A DNA stretch of 64,000 nt, from positions 124,001-188,000 of the forward strand of contig JAAVTG010000697.1 in NCBI GenBank assembly GCA_011947345.1. Direction: 5' to 3'. The stretch is from Phytophthora quininea. Its lineage: Eukaryota > Oomycota > Peronosporomycetes > Peronosporales > Peronosporaceae. This document shows, in pieces, positions 21,544 through 33,554 of this stretch (position 1 is the first letter of the stretch; each line of letters begins with the position of its first letter). Position numbers and translations under genes: made by a program. A model generated the notes under the pieces. The model did no database searches, was not told the DNA's origin, and saw only the letters and a program-made list of their open reading frames with translations.

Positions 21544-22376
21544 TCAGGCGGCGTGGTCCTTGACCGGATCCCAAGCCGTCACAATGTACGAGTCGGGGTA
21601 GTCCAGCTTGGCCATCTGCACTTCCGACAGCGTGAACTTGGCCCCGTCCAAGTTCTCTTTGATGCGCGCCTCCTTAACCGACTTCGGCAGCGTCACGAAG
21701 CCCTTGGCCAGACTCCACGCGACCAGCACCTGCGCCGGAGTCGCCTTCAGCTCGCCCGCGACTTCCGTCAGCACCGGGTCGTCCATCTTCTGGGCGCGAG
21801 CCAGCGGCGAGTACGCCTCCATCAGGATGCCCTGGGCCTCGCAGTACTTGACGAGGTCGGTGCGGGGCAGCCACGGGTGCAGTTCCACCTGGTTCACGGC
21901 GGGCTTGACACGCCACGTCTTGGCCAGCTTCTCCAGGTGCTTCTCACCGAAGTTGGACACGCCGATGTCTCTCACCAGACCCTCGCTCTGCATGTCCTCG
22001 AGGGCCTTCCAGGCGTCGGCTCGCGTGGCGCCGTCGAAAGGGGCGTGCAGCAGGTAGAGGTCGATGTACTCGAGGCCGAGCTTGGTGTTGCCGAGACGCA
22101 CGGCGTCCACGACCTCCTGGTACTTCCACGTCGGCTGCCAGAACTTGCTGGTCACGAAGATCTCCTCGCGGGGATCCCCGAGTCCTTGATGGCCTTGCCC
22201 ACGTCCTCCTCGTTGTGGTAAAACGTGGCCGTATCGATGTGGCGGTAGCCAAGTTTGAGCGAGCTGGCCACGGCGTTGTACGTCTCCGACCCGGGCGGGC
22301 TCTGATACACGCCGAGCGCCACGGCGGGGATTTTGTGGCCGCTCGGGAGGGTCTTGCTCTTGACGAAGGCGCTCAT
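21544..22376 (-). CDS. Aldo-keto reductase, copy C (apparent 1-base frameshift)
   Basis: Reverse-complement copy of AKR copy B, with the same four catalytic residues and the same frame break, here the GGGG run at 22170-22173. The start codon is at 22376-22374, and an initiator-like element is at 22404-22411. It lies 167 bp downstream of the RTP1-like gene on the same strand. Confidence 0.87.
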
Positions 22377-22542
22377 GGCAGTGTCGGCGACGGGGTATCT
22401 TCCGGAATGAGCGAACATGTCCAAGGCGGGAAGGTCTCATCGTAATCAAAGCGTGCCCATCATTCTGATCACGCAGATCATGTTCAACACCAACGTCAAA
22501 CGACTCGCTTGTATTGAGCGAGCGTCCAGCTCTGCTTCTAAC

Positions 22543-25500
22543 CTACAGAAGGCGCAGGCTCGAGACGCCGAAGGCGGCGTCCTGCTCCTCGACGCGGGGA
22601 AGAGCTCTCCGCGCATGACGTCGCCTAACGCGGCCAGCGCTCGGTTGGCGTGGAACACCACGACGCGGTCTCGATCAAGTCGAGCAACGTGCTTGAGCGT
22701 GTGGTACAGCGGCTTGAGCTGCTCCGGCATGAGCTCCAAAATCTTCCAGCCCAATAGCTCGACAAGGTAGCGCAGAACGAAGACTGCACCGCGACGCACA
22801 GCGACCACGCGCTGCTGATACTCCTCGGCTTGGTGCTTCCTCAGCTTTTGCTGCTCGTCGTCGTCTTCTTCCTGGTCGGTTGCCTCATGAGAGCTCGGTT
22901 TGTGCTTGGCCTCCAGTTCGAGCTCAAGCTGCAGGATGCCGAAGACGCATGTGACCACGTCAAGCAAGAACGGTTGCAGCCCCCACTGCAACAGGGTACA
23001 AACTTCGGCCAGGTTGGACAGACAGCTCGCCCGCAACGTAGAAGCCGCAAGAAGCTCTTGCTCACTGTCGAGTTCATCTGTCGCCCCTTGTTCTTCAGCT
23101 TTGGCTGTGTTCGAAACGGGGTCGATCTCTTGAATCAGTTGGAAGCGCTTGCTTGCTTCCGCTTGAGTGTGCTTTGTCGAGGGAGGCGGGCGAATGCAGT
23201 CCAAGTAGGCGTAAACGAACAACTTGGCAAACTTGGGCAGCACCTCGCCACAACGCTTGGCCGAGAACAGCAGCGCTTCGCTGAGCTTGGTGCGCGTCTC
23301 CAGCGAATTGGTTGAATCACGCAGCGCCTTCACTAGAGCAGGGATCGCAACGTCGGAATGGACATCTGCCAGCGCAGCTAGCCCCTGCACGGCTGCGAGG
23401 AACACGTAGCTTTCGGAATCGTGGAGCTGAAGCAAAAGACACCAGCGAGTGTGTGCACCCTCGGCGTCCAGTCTGCATCATGGGCATGCGAGTTACTTTG
23501 GCGTACGAGCTTTGTCAGTGACACCACTCCACGCGCACGCAGTGGCACCAGCTCGCTAGAGAGATCTGTTTGGGCTTCGCGCAGCACTTTCTCGAAGCTT
23601 TGTTCACCGCTGGTACTTGTGTTACAACCATCACTTGCCCCACGACTAAGAATGTGGGCACGAGCACTACTGGCCAATTCAGCCGCTTCTGGTCTCGCGT
23701 GGCGAGATAAAGCTTCTAGCACTGGCAGCATTGTACGAAGCTGCTGCTCTTCTGGATCACTTCGGTGGGTCGATCCAGCCTCGAGGATAGTCATGACAAC
23801 GCCCAGACAAATCATCAGGATTTCATCTCCTTCTTCCTCTTGTTCAACTTCTTCAGCTACTTGGATGGAATTTCCATCCGTCTGCTCTTTATCCACGATC
23901 TTAGCTGTAGAAATGACATAGGTTTCTAGCGCAGTTCCAATGCACTGGAGAACGCTGGTAGCGCTGCGCAGCACGGAAGGCCCCAAACACTCGATGAGCG
24001 CTAGGAGCAGTGTCAGCACTATTTCGATTCCTGCTGCGCTTGTTGGGGTTTTCATCGCCTCATACAACGTCAATAGCGAAACACTATCCGTCTCTAGGCG
24101 AACATCATCTGGTGCATCTTGCTTTCGAACGTGCATGTAGGTCAATAACAGCGACGAAAAGAGATCGCCGACAACTTCCGACTTCTCAAGCTCTTCGGCA
24201 CTCAGCAGCTGCACCAATGGCATTATCAGCACTTTAAGTGATCTCGTTGCATCTCTCTCGTCGGTTTCTGTTGCTTGTAAAGAAGTTTCCACGAGCCGAA
24301 TCGTTATTCCACCGTCTCCTCCTGCACAAAACTCGCGCAATGGCCTCCAAATTCCCGTTGAACAATTCCGTTCATATCCACACGAGAGTAGCGTACGATG
24401 AAGTGGCAGTGTTACTGGGAGAACGCTCACTTGAAGCAACAAGGCTGCGCTCGAGCACGAACGGATCCATGTCGTGAGCGACTCGCGCAGCGGTGTTGCC
24501 AGGAAACTCTTGCTTGAAGTAGCAAAAGCATACATGTGAACAAAGGGTCGAACCAATGGAGCGAGAGCCTGCAGGAACCGCTGAGAGGGGAGGACCGCAA
24601 AGAAGCAGATGCGCAATTCCAACACACCGCGTCAGAGTAATTTCACTAACGTCTCCACGAAGAGTAACCGGGTCACTTCGGGTGTTCTCGTAGACGAGCA
24701 GCGGATGAAAGAGTGTCGACAGGATCTGTGTATCGAAGAGCGCTGGATGGCGCGTAGCAATCTGATCTGCTAGTAGTGCCACCATCTCACCTAAGAGCTT
24801 ACTGCTCGTGTTGCCTTTCTCGGGTGTCACTGCTGCCAGCAGCAGCTTACAAACTTGTGCGCACAAGGCGCTGGCGTACTGCTCAGGCCCCACATCACTT
24901 GGGCACTGACAGATCAGCGTCGCAACCTGCATTCTGGCTTGTGTGTTGCCGTCCTCCACGGCGCCAAGAAGCATCTCAATTGTGGCGACGATGCCACCGT
25001 CTTGCATCAGCAACCGCGACAATAAACTTCCGCATCTTGCCTTGAACCGCTTTCCTTCGGCACGTTGGGCCGCAGCGGGCCCAACTTGCCCCAGCGCCGC
25101 TCGCAAGCTGCTCATGCTCATCTTCACGGGTAATAGTCGGACCACCATCTCTCTAAGTCGAGTAAATTCCATTTCCACGGGTGTCTCAATCTTGGAGTCG
25201 CCTGCTACTTCTCCATACACCAACAGCGCCAGCAGCTCCACCACGTACTTGGGTAACAAGATCGGCTGGAACTGAGGCAGCGACAACAAATGCAGCTGAG
25301 CTTGCGCGATGCTGAGCAGCTCCGCGATCTCCTCCTCTTCCACTCTCACAGCGATCCCGCTGTACTTCCGATATCCCCACATTAAAACCTGCTTGAAACT
25401 GCAAAAACAGCAACACGAACCGCAGTTAGGCCAAAAGTCCCCCACTGACTCAGCATCGCTGCAGCTTACTGTCAAGAGTTTTCGTCGGTCTTCTCTTGTC

Positions 25501-25934
25501 GATAGACTGCAGAATCCCAGGAGCGACGCGCGGATACGCGCCCCAGCAGAAGAGCAGCTCTGTAGCTGCCTGCAGCACCGAGTAGTCGCGCAGACTGAGC
25601 AGTCCAGCAGGCGCCTTGGGCTTTACTGCTTGGCGGGCCGACACTGGCCCCATCCTCTTCTTCTCCTGCAGCTCTAGAGCGTCTATACGCGTCATGCAGA
25701 GTCCCAGGCGCTGGAACGACGGCACCAGGCCGCGGCGCCACACTTCATCGTGCGGTGCAGAACCCCGCGGCCACTGAGCGCGTGCACAGCCTTCAGCACC
25801 TCGCGGTCCACGACAGCTTCGTCGGCAGTCCCCTTGATATCTCGCAGGGCGTCCACGAACTCCCGCAGAGAGCGCATCAGCGCCTGTTGCTCCTGCACCA
25901 ACTTGTCCATCAAGTCTGTGAAAGTGTACGCCAT
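22543..25934 (-). CDS. TANGO6: TANGO6/RTP1-like HEAT-repeat protein (3 exons)
   Basis: Homologues (yeast Rtp1, animal TANGO6) act in cytoplasmic assembly and import of RNA polymerase II and in secretory traffic. Exons as read: 25934-25470, 25398-24651 and 24580-22543; the introns are 71 and 70 bp with GT-AG ends. The protein is alpha-helical throughout. C-terminal segments around LHDSESYVFLAAVQGLAAL and RRGAVFVLRYLVELLGWKI fit the RTP1_C1 and RTP1_C2 domains, and an acidic loop (QEEDDDEQQ) separates them. Four places need one extra base: AAG/GTG near 25741, AAAA 25384-25387 (weaker), AAAA 23434-23437 and GGGG 22596-22599. With the last repaired the stop is TAG at 22545-22543. The start ATG is 55 bp from that of the divergent SARNP gene. 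Confidence 0.82.
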
Positions 25935-25989
25935 CACGATTTTGACTACCCGGTCACATAGATTTTCGCGCAAAAAGCATATCGCCCGC
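25935..25989. promoter_or_regulatory. 55-bp bidirectional promoter between divergent start codons
   Basis: The start codons of the RTP1-like gene (25934) and the SARNP-like gene (25990) face away from each other with 55 bp between. Both genes must share core promoter DNA, or one initiates inside the other. No classic initiator match is obvious. Confidence 0.6.
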
Positions 25990-26998
25990 ATGACCAGCGC
26001 CAGCATGAACCCCAAGAAGATGAAGGTGAGCGAGCTGCGCGCGGCGCTGGAGCAGCGCAACCTGAGCTCCAACGGACTGAAGACGGAGCTGATCCAGCGG
26101 CTGGAGCTGGCGCTGGATGAGGAGGAGTTCGGCAGCGCGGCGCAGGAGGAGCTTAAGCCGCCGAGTCCCGAAAAGAGCAAGAAGAAGGAGCCCAAGAAGG
26201 AGAAGGCGCCGAGTCCCAAGAAGACCAAGAGCAAGAGCAAGACGCTGTCACCCTTCAAGAAAGAGGAGCCCGCTCCGGCCGTCGTGGAGAAGCCGGAGCC
26301 GAAGCCCGTTGCCGCAGAGCCTGTCACCGTTGTTGAGAAGGAGGAGGGGAAGCATATGGGGAGACGCAGAACAGCACGGCAGAAGCAGAAGCAGAGCCCC
26401 CAGCAAACCCCTGACGGAAGAGGAGAAGCGTGCGGCGCGTGCAGCCAAGTTTGGCATCCCGCCGAGCCTCGAGGACAAGAAGGTCAGTAGCAGGAGGACT
26501 GTGGAGTTGGCGAAGGGGTGGCGGCAGTTGACGCGCTTGCTTTTTGTGCGTCGTGTGTGCAGGCCCAGCGTGCCAAGCGTTTCCACCTTCCTAGTGCAGG
26601 TGCGTTTACAGGCTGGCGTCGTGCCGGATACCCAGAGAGAGATAACTGGTCTATTGCATTGTGCTGGTGGTGTTTGCCTGCAGTGGCGGAGGAGGAGCGT
26701 GCGAAGCGACTGAAGCGTGCCGAGAGATTCCAGCTGGAGACGAAAGATACGGTGCGTGGTTGGTTCACTGCGACGGCGTCGATGTCGTTGAGTGGAGGCG
26801 CTGACAGCTCGCAACTTGCTGCGTGTGCTTTGTGTGTAGCTGGAGAAGAAGAAGGAGGCCCGGGCAGAGCGCTTCGGGCTCAACGCCGAGGAGAAGCGGC
26901 GTCTGGACCGCGCCAAGCGCTTTAACCTCGAGACGTCCGAGGGGTTCGAGGAGAAGCGACGACAGCGTCTCGAGCGCTTCGCGGCGGCGTCCAAGTGA
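25990..26998 (+). CDS. SARNP: SAP-domain THO1/SARNP-like mRNA export factor (4 exons)
   Basis: Homologues (SARNP/CIP29, yeast Tho1) bind nucleic acid and help load mRNA export factors in the nucleus. Exons: 25990-26482, 26563-26599, 26684-26751 and 26840-26998. Introns of 80, 84 and 88 bp (GT-AG) keep the frame. Residues 12-43 form a SAP domain (SELRAALEQRNLSSNGLK). A Lys/Pro/Glu-rich linker follows, then repeated RAxRFxL units (RAKRFHL, RAERFQL, RAERFGL, RAKRFNL), the Tho1/MOS11 C-terminal pattern. Two runs in the linker, GGGG 26346-26349 and CCCCC 26397-26401, each appear to lack a base; with both added the linker becomes acidic and joins the conserved part. Confidence 0.83.
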
Positions 26999-27054
26999 GT
27001 GGCGACGGGCCCCCACAGACCGTAGAGCTTCGGTCCAGACGCGCCAGCTTGCAC

Positions 27055-27076
27055 AGAGAGAGAGAGAGAGAGAGAG
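27055..27076. repeat. (AG)11 microsatellite
   Basis: Perfect dinucleotide run downstream of the SARNP-like gene. Confidence 0.9.
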
Positions 27077-27355
27077 TTTCGTCGCGCGCAATGACTCGTA
27101 GCCCGACAGTTAGTACAAAATGCAACAGAATATCGTGCGCATAGTCGTCTCCTTGGTGCCATCGTCGTCTCCTTGGTCGCCGCGTTGTCGTCATTGGCCT
27201 ATTATCGCACTTACCTGGGACATACAAACGCCCGTATACACACGCGTCGCGAGCTGTCAGTCCGATCCGAGGGGGATTCTTCAGCAGTCCACTTCAAGCC
27301 TCGAAGACCCCGGAGGGCTACGAACGCTTCCTCTCCACCAAGCAGCAGCAGCAGC

Positions 27356-30300
27356 ATGGCGACGCCCCCGCCCATCCACCGCCAGGCCTCCAAGTCGGAC
27401 GCGGACGCCGAGCTCCTGCCTGTGGAGGTGGGCAACACGATCTGGGTGCCCGGCTCCGAGCGCGTGTGGGACAAGGGCACCGTCATGGCCATCGGTGGCC
27501 TTAAGGTGACGGTGCGCACGCAGGCCGGTAAGATCCAGCAGGTGGACCGCGGGCTGGCGCTGCCGCTCAACCCGCGCGAGGCCGACGACATGACGTCGCT
27601 CTACTACATCCACGAGCCGGGCGTGCTGCACAACCTGGAGGAGCGCTCCAAGCTCGACGGCGGCGACGGCACCGGCCAGAAGCCCTACACTTTTATGGCC
27701 AACGTGCTGATCGCCGTCAACCCGCTGCGGGAGCTGCCCAACCCGTCCATCAGCCAAGTGGTCAACACGGCCGGCAGCGCGCCCCACCCGTACTCGGTGG
27801 CCGAGATGGCCTACCAGCAAATGGTGTACAACTCGGGCACCGACCAGCCCACGAACCAGTCAGTCGTCATCAGCGGAGAGAGTGGCGCCGGCAAGACCGA
27901 GTCGTCCAAGATCGTGCTGCGGCACTTGACCACGCGCGGCCTTTACGGCAAGAAGGCGCGCGGCAACGACATTGAGACGCTCAGCCGCGACCGACAGGAC
28001 CACGGCACATCGCTGGACCACCGGCTCATCGAGCAGAACCCGATTCTGGAAGCCTTCGGCAACGCCAAGACGCTAAGGAACTACAACTCGTCGCGCTTCG
28101 GCAAGTTCATGAAGCTGCAGTTCACTGCGGACGGAGAGTTCAAGCTGGCCGGTGCCCTCGTGGAGACGTACTTGCTGGAGAAGTCCCGACTCGTGTACCA
28201 AGTGGACGGCGAGCGCAACTTCCACATCTTCTACCAGCTGCTGGCGGGTGCGTCGGCAACGGCGCGGAAGGAGTTCGAGCTAACGAAGGCGGAGGACTTT
28301 TGCTACCTGAACCAGAGCGGCTGCTACATCGCCGAGGAGACTGACGACCACGCGTGCTTCAACGCTGTTGTGCGCGGTCTGACCTGTGTGGGTCTGTCGG
28401 AGGATGTCCAGCACGTGATCTTCTCGGTGGTCGCAGGTCTACTGCATCTCGGTAACATTGAATTCGAGGAGGAAGACACACCTGAGGGCGAAGCTGCTGT
28501 GATCGAGAAGGACTCGGCGAAACGTGCACTTGTTGCCGCATCCAGATTGTTGGGCGTGAAGGAACAGGACTTGTCTAAGGTGATCATGACGCGTGATATT
28601 GTGACGCGCGAGGAGACCTACAACGTGCGCCGGAACGAACAGAACGCCGTGTACACGCGTGATGCTATCGCAAAGGCGTTGTACAGCCGTATGTTCGACT
28701 GGGTCATTAAGCAGGTGAACGCGTCGCTGGGCCACGACCCGGCCCCGCTTCCGTACATTGGTGTGCTGGATATCTTCGGTTTTGAATCGTTCCAGCGGAA
28801 TGACTTTGAGCAGCTGCTGATCAACTACACGAACGAAGTGCTGCAGGCGACGTTCAACAACCAAGTGTTCATTGCCGAAATGGAATTGTACAAGCGTGAG
28901 GGTATCACGGTGGGCAAGATTAAGTGGCCGGATAACCGCGAATGTGTGGACCTGATCGCATCGAAACCTAACGGCATCTTGAGTCTGCTGGACGCCGAGG
29001 CCATGAACCCGCAACCTAACGACGCGAAATTCCTGAGAACGCTGCATCAGAAGCACGCAAAACACCCGTACTTCCCGCGACCGCACCCGAAGGACATGGA
29101 GCACATGTTTATCGTTCGTCACTTTGCCGGCGCTGTGAGCTATACGATCGGATCGTTTATTGACAAGAACAATGACACGATTCCGCCCGACATGTCGGGC
29201 CTGTTTTTGGGATCCACGAACAAGCTGGTGCCCGCTTTTTCAAGCAGGAGGCGGAAGGGAGCCGACCAGGAAAGAAGAAACTGACGCGCAGTGTGGCTGC
29301 GAAGTTCTCGAACCAGATGCAGGAGCTTGTGGACACTCTTGATGCGACGCGATGCAATTTCATCCGCTGCATCAAGCCTAACGCTCTCATGCGTGTTGGG
29401 ATGTTCGATCCGCGCTACGTCGTTGGGCAGTTGCGTTGTCAGGGTATTATGCAAACGGCTCAAGTGCTCAAGGTGGGTCTGCCCACTCGTGTGAGTTACA
29501 GCGAGCTGGTGGGCGCCTACAAGAAATACATGCCACCCGACGCGCAGCGTTTGTTCGCTAACCAGAGCGACCCAACGCTCATCACAGCCATTTTGTGGGC
29601 GTTCCAGGTTCCAATGGATGAGTACAAACTCGGTATCACGAAGTTGTTCTTCAAGTCTGGCAAAATTGCTGTGCTGGACTCCATTTTGAAGATTAACTGG
29701 GCGGTGGATGGTCCGCACATCGTGGGACGTATGAAGCTGTGGCTTGCTCGTCGGCGCTGGCGCGTTGGTCTCGCGAAGATTATTGCACAGAACCGCTTTG
29801 CTAAGCTGCTACGCCGCATCCATTCCGTCGTAACTCAGTGGTGCGTATTCAACGCTGGTGGCGCGCACTGACCGTGCGCCGTGACTTCAAGAAGAAGCGC
29901 TCTGCTGTGGTTGTGGTTCAAGCTCTGTTCCGCGGCATGACGGCTCGCCGCCTTTTCAAGTCTAAGAAGCAAGAAATGCTAGCACTGGCAGCAGCGCGTG
30001 CAGCAGAGGCAAAGAGGCAGGCAGAGGAAGCTAAACGTCGTGAAGAGGAAGCTCGGATTGCTGCTGAAACGGCTCGTCGCGAAAGCATTGCTCGTGCAGC
30101 TGCGGAGGAGGACCGCCTGCTTATGGAAGCGGAGGCTCGCGCTGCTGAGGAGGAGGCTATTCGCCTTGCTAAGGAAGCGGCAGCTGCTGTTGCCGAGGCT
30201 GAGGCCGCTGCTGCAGAAGCGACGGCTGCGGTCGAGCATGAACGCCAGGCTGAGCTGCGTGCTATCGCAGAGGCGAAGGAGCTGGAGGAGCGTATGGAGC

Positions 30301-31777
30301 GCGAGCGCGAGGAGGCCGAGCGTCGCAAGGAGCAGGCCTTGCTGGAGGCTGCCAGCGTGAGTGCTAGTCTGCTCAGCGGTCTTGCGCAAGTCAACAGTGT
30401 GTCGACGCCTGCAGGCCAAGTGCACGTGGTGGAGATCCCCGACGATGTTTCGCAGGAGAACCGCGAGCAACTGCAGCAGTTGAACGACTTGTTGCTGAGC
30501 GGTGCTATCGCGCAGGCTGAATATGATGAGCTGGTGCCATTCCTGCTCGAGAAGCCCGAGGAAGTGCCGTCCGGTGCTGCTCTCACCGCCGAGCAGGAGG
30601 AATCACTGAGCCGTTTGTACACTGCGGGTGTATACGGCATCCAGATTCGCTGTCCGGCTTGTGGGGCGACTAACAACACGGCCAACGGCAACCACTGCGA
30701 CGAGTGCGGTTCGTTGCTCACAACTAGTGATGACTCGGCTGCGGCGAATGATCCTGCTTACTACGGCTACCGCGGGCAATCTCGTCAGCAGAGAAGCATG
30801 TCGACACTGACGGCACCACTTGGCTCGTTCTCAACGGAGGGCGGTCGTATTGTGATTCACGATGGTTACTTTGAGGCGCAAATGCACCGCACACAGGTGC
30901 TTCAAGACGACAATTACACCGAGTACACCGTATATGTGCTGCGTTGTCAGTGGCAGCCAAAAGATTCGAGCGAGTCGCCCTTTACCTGGCTGGTTTCTCA
31001 CCGCTTCAGCGTGTTTGAGAAGCTGCACAAGGACCTGAAGCGTAAGATTCCGACGGCTGTGGCAACGATGCCCTTATTCCCGAGAAAGCACGTGTTGGGT
31101 GGGGTGTTCAAGGGCAAGACGGGCAACTCGAGTGCTATCGTGGAGGAGCGTAAGCAGGGCCTGGAGCGATACGTTGCGCAGGTTTTGGAACTTTGCGCTC
31201 GCCTTCCTGAGACTCTGAACGTACCGGAGTTGGACCGCTTCTTGAATGTGTCTCGCCAGGTCGAGCAGTTCCGCCGCCAGGTCATTTCGGGAGGAACTGG
31301 CGGTGACGAGGAGGCTGCTCCATTTGGTCGAGCGCTCAACGTGAACGCTGGCGGAGCCGAGGGATGGCGGCACGTGAGCAGGCTCGTTTGCCTACGGAGT
31401 TGCCCACGCCTTTGGACGAGGAAGAGCTTTCTCACACTGAACAGGCGGTTGCCTTGCTGAATGCGTCTATCCGCAGCGCGCGCGGCGACTTGCGCCGTGA
31501 TCCTACCGTGCAGCACCACCTCAAGGTGTGCGTGCAGCTGCTGCCGCGTCTGCAGATTTCGGCCAATTTGGACAATCCGTTCGCGAACGTGGACCTCATT
31601 CCGCGCGCAATGCAGTGCCAGGAAGACCTGGAGACGACAATGGGGTTGTACAATGACTCGCTGCTGGCTGTAACGGAAACGTATGCGCTCTCAGCACAGG
31701 AGGGCAGTGGCGTCCAGGCCCCGCCACCGTACGTTCCGGGCCAGCAGAACTCGTATCAGCCCAGCTACGGCGTGTAA
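27356..31777 (+). CDS. Oomycete PX-domain myosin heavy chain
   Basis: Actin-based motor of about 1,470 residues, no introns. Order: SH3-like N-terminal module (VEVGNTIWVPGSERVW), motor domain with P-loop GESGAGKT, switch I NYNSSRFGKF and switch II DIFGFESF, converter, IQ-like neck (IQRWWRALTVRRDFKK), a long Ala/Glu/Arg coiled-coil (about 29990-30360), a four-Cys zinc-ribbon-like motif (CPACG...CDECG), a PX domain (about 30840-31280) and a C-terminal domain with NPF. PX domains bind phosphoinositides, so it probably moves or tethers endosomal membranes. The architecture fits the Phytophthora-restricted class with a PX tail. Three breaks (CCC 29231-29233, CAG/GTG at 29838, GGG 31361-31363) each need one base. 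The ATG at 27356 is preferred to the in-frame one at 27173. Confidence 0.9.
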
Positions 31778-32017
31778 TCGACTGCCTCACCGCAATAACG
31801 ACGTGATCGCAAGACAGTAGAGGCGGCAAGCGACGATTGTGTGTACACGATGCGAAGTTAGCACGCCAGGAATCGCAATCGACTGCCGGAACGTACACTG
31901 AGCGAAGGGAATAGCAAGAGCCGCCGGGAGCTTTCATATTGCTGCGTATGTTTTTTCAAATACATCCATTTTCCTTGCACATTTTCGCTGCGTTAATTAC
32001 ACGTGCTCGTCGTCCTG

Positions 32018-33527
32018 CTAAGCGGCGCTGGCAGGCACGACGTTGCGTACCTGGAGCGCTGGAATCTCACTATGTGCGTGAGAAAGCGGCTCTTGCTCGG
32101 AATGCTGAGCTTGCTGGTCTTGGAAGCGAACTTGGGCACGTGGGGCCACCTCCGAGACAGCCAGGAGAGCGTCGTTGTAGAGCGCGACGGCTTGTTGCAG
32201 GTCCTCTAGACATTGCATGGCGCGTGGGATCAGCTCTGTGTTTGCGAATGGGTTGTCTAGGTCGGCGGTGCGCTGCAGTGCGGGCGCAAGCTGAACGCAC
32301 ACGTCCAAATGATGTTGAACCGTGCCGTCTCCGCGCACGTCGCCTCTTGCTCGGCGAACTCCATCGGCGAGCCCTCGCACCGCACCCTCCGCCTGCGCCA
32401 ACTCTGCTGCATCCATCGGCGCAGCTTCGTGGCGCAGTGGAGGAGGGTTTGCAGGGCCTGCAAATGCTGGAAATGCTGGGAAGGGGGAAGACGTCGACGC
32501 TGTAGCTGTCGATGTTGAAGCAGTCGACTGACGCAGAGCGTCCAGGCCGACGGAAGCAGGAACAGTGGCCTCCCTTGGCGTTGAGCTCGGAACAAGTGCA
32601 CCTGGTGTGACACATCCAGGAACTCGTCGAGCTCCGGAGTCGCCTGCGCGTGCGGCAAATGTGCACACATCTCCAGCAGCCGAGGCATGTAGACTGCCAG
32701 ATCTTGTTTGCGCTTCTCGAGACGGCCGGTGAAATGATACTTGGCCGGGAATGGAGGCAGCGTCGCCAGAGATGAGCGCGACAACCTCCTCTTGAGCGCC
32801 TTGTGCAGTCTCTCAAATTGGCTGAAGCGCTGTGAGACGTACCAAGTGGCTTCGGACTGCGCCCCACCTGCTCCCGACCGCGGTTCCCAGCGACAGCACA
32901 TGACAAACACTTCGCAGGCGCCACTGGCCGACGTCGCAATCGTTTGTGTGCCCTGCATCTGGCAGGAGAAGAATCCGTCGAGGATCAGCACACGGCCGTC
33001 TTCGGACGCAGTGAACTCGCCGGTGGGTCTCACGACGGGAGCCACGGCCGCCACGATGGGCCACGTCGATCTCCGCGTCGCTGTGGCAGACAGCTCGTCT
33101 CCAATCGTGAGACGGGAATTGCAGACGTCGCAGCGAGACCGACGCAGCGGGTCGTTGCAAGTGCCGCACCCAGGACAACGCAGCTGCAGTCCCACAACAC
33201 CACCAGCAGGAGCAGGAGCAGGAGCTCGGGCCAGTATGGCTGGAGCTGAGACTGGCGTAGACTCTGGAATAGACGCTACGGCTGTGTGCTGTCCATCGGA
33301 CGGCAGCGTGCCTGCATTATTGGGGTGCTGGGCTTGGGCCAAAGCGGTGGCGAAGGTGTCGTCGTCCCGGGTGGCAGTGTCTTGGTTGGCGGGATTGGGC
33401 TGGCTGTTGTTGCTGGGGACAGCACGAAGGGCAGCAACTCGTCGTACTCCCGACGGGACAGCGAGCCGCTCAGCAGCGAGTCGTTCAGGTGGCGGCGCTG
33501 CTCGCGGCGCTCGGAGGCCTCGGTCAT
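32018..33527 (-). CDS. Motorless paralogue of the myosin tail (zinc ribbon + PX)
   Basis: About 500 residues that align in order with the myosin tail of the convergent gene. LNDSLLSGSLSRREYDELLPF matches the segment before the zinc ribbon. Next come CPGCG...CDVCN, a PX domain with SQRFSQFERLHKALKRRL, and the C-terminal domain with TVQHHLDVCVQL and LDNPFANTELIPRAMQC. There is no motor domain on either side. Two breaks are one-base losses in runs: GGGG 33414-33417 and CCC 32572-32574. The NPF tripeptide conserved in both paralogues could bind EH-domain endocytic proteins (inference). The ATG at 33527 is preceded in frame by a stop before 33590, though an upstream exon cannot be excluded. The 240 bp separating it from the myosin stop hold nothing recognisable. 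Confidence 0.78.
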
Positions 33528-33554
33528 CGTCGTCGGGCGAGAGGAATCGGCAAT

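Larger units (their letters stand above)
19447..23339 (-). repeat. Right arm of large inverted repeat (IR1)
   Basis: This 3,893-bp arm mirrors 10850-14744. It ends inward at CGTTCATCGG (19447-19456) and outward in the middle of the RTP1-like gene, which continues intact beyond the arm. The right-hand locus therefore looks ancestral and the left arm the duplicate. Confidence 0.95.

Noticed and set aside
22446..22542. C-terminal extension of the RTP1-like protein
   Set aside because: It arises from the GGGG run at 22596; with one more base the frame stops at 22543.
27173..27355. Upstream start of the myosin
   Set aside because: The 61 added residues are low-complexity, and myosins of this type begin shortly before the SH3-like module.
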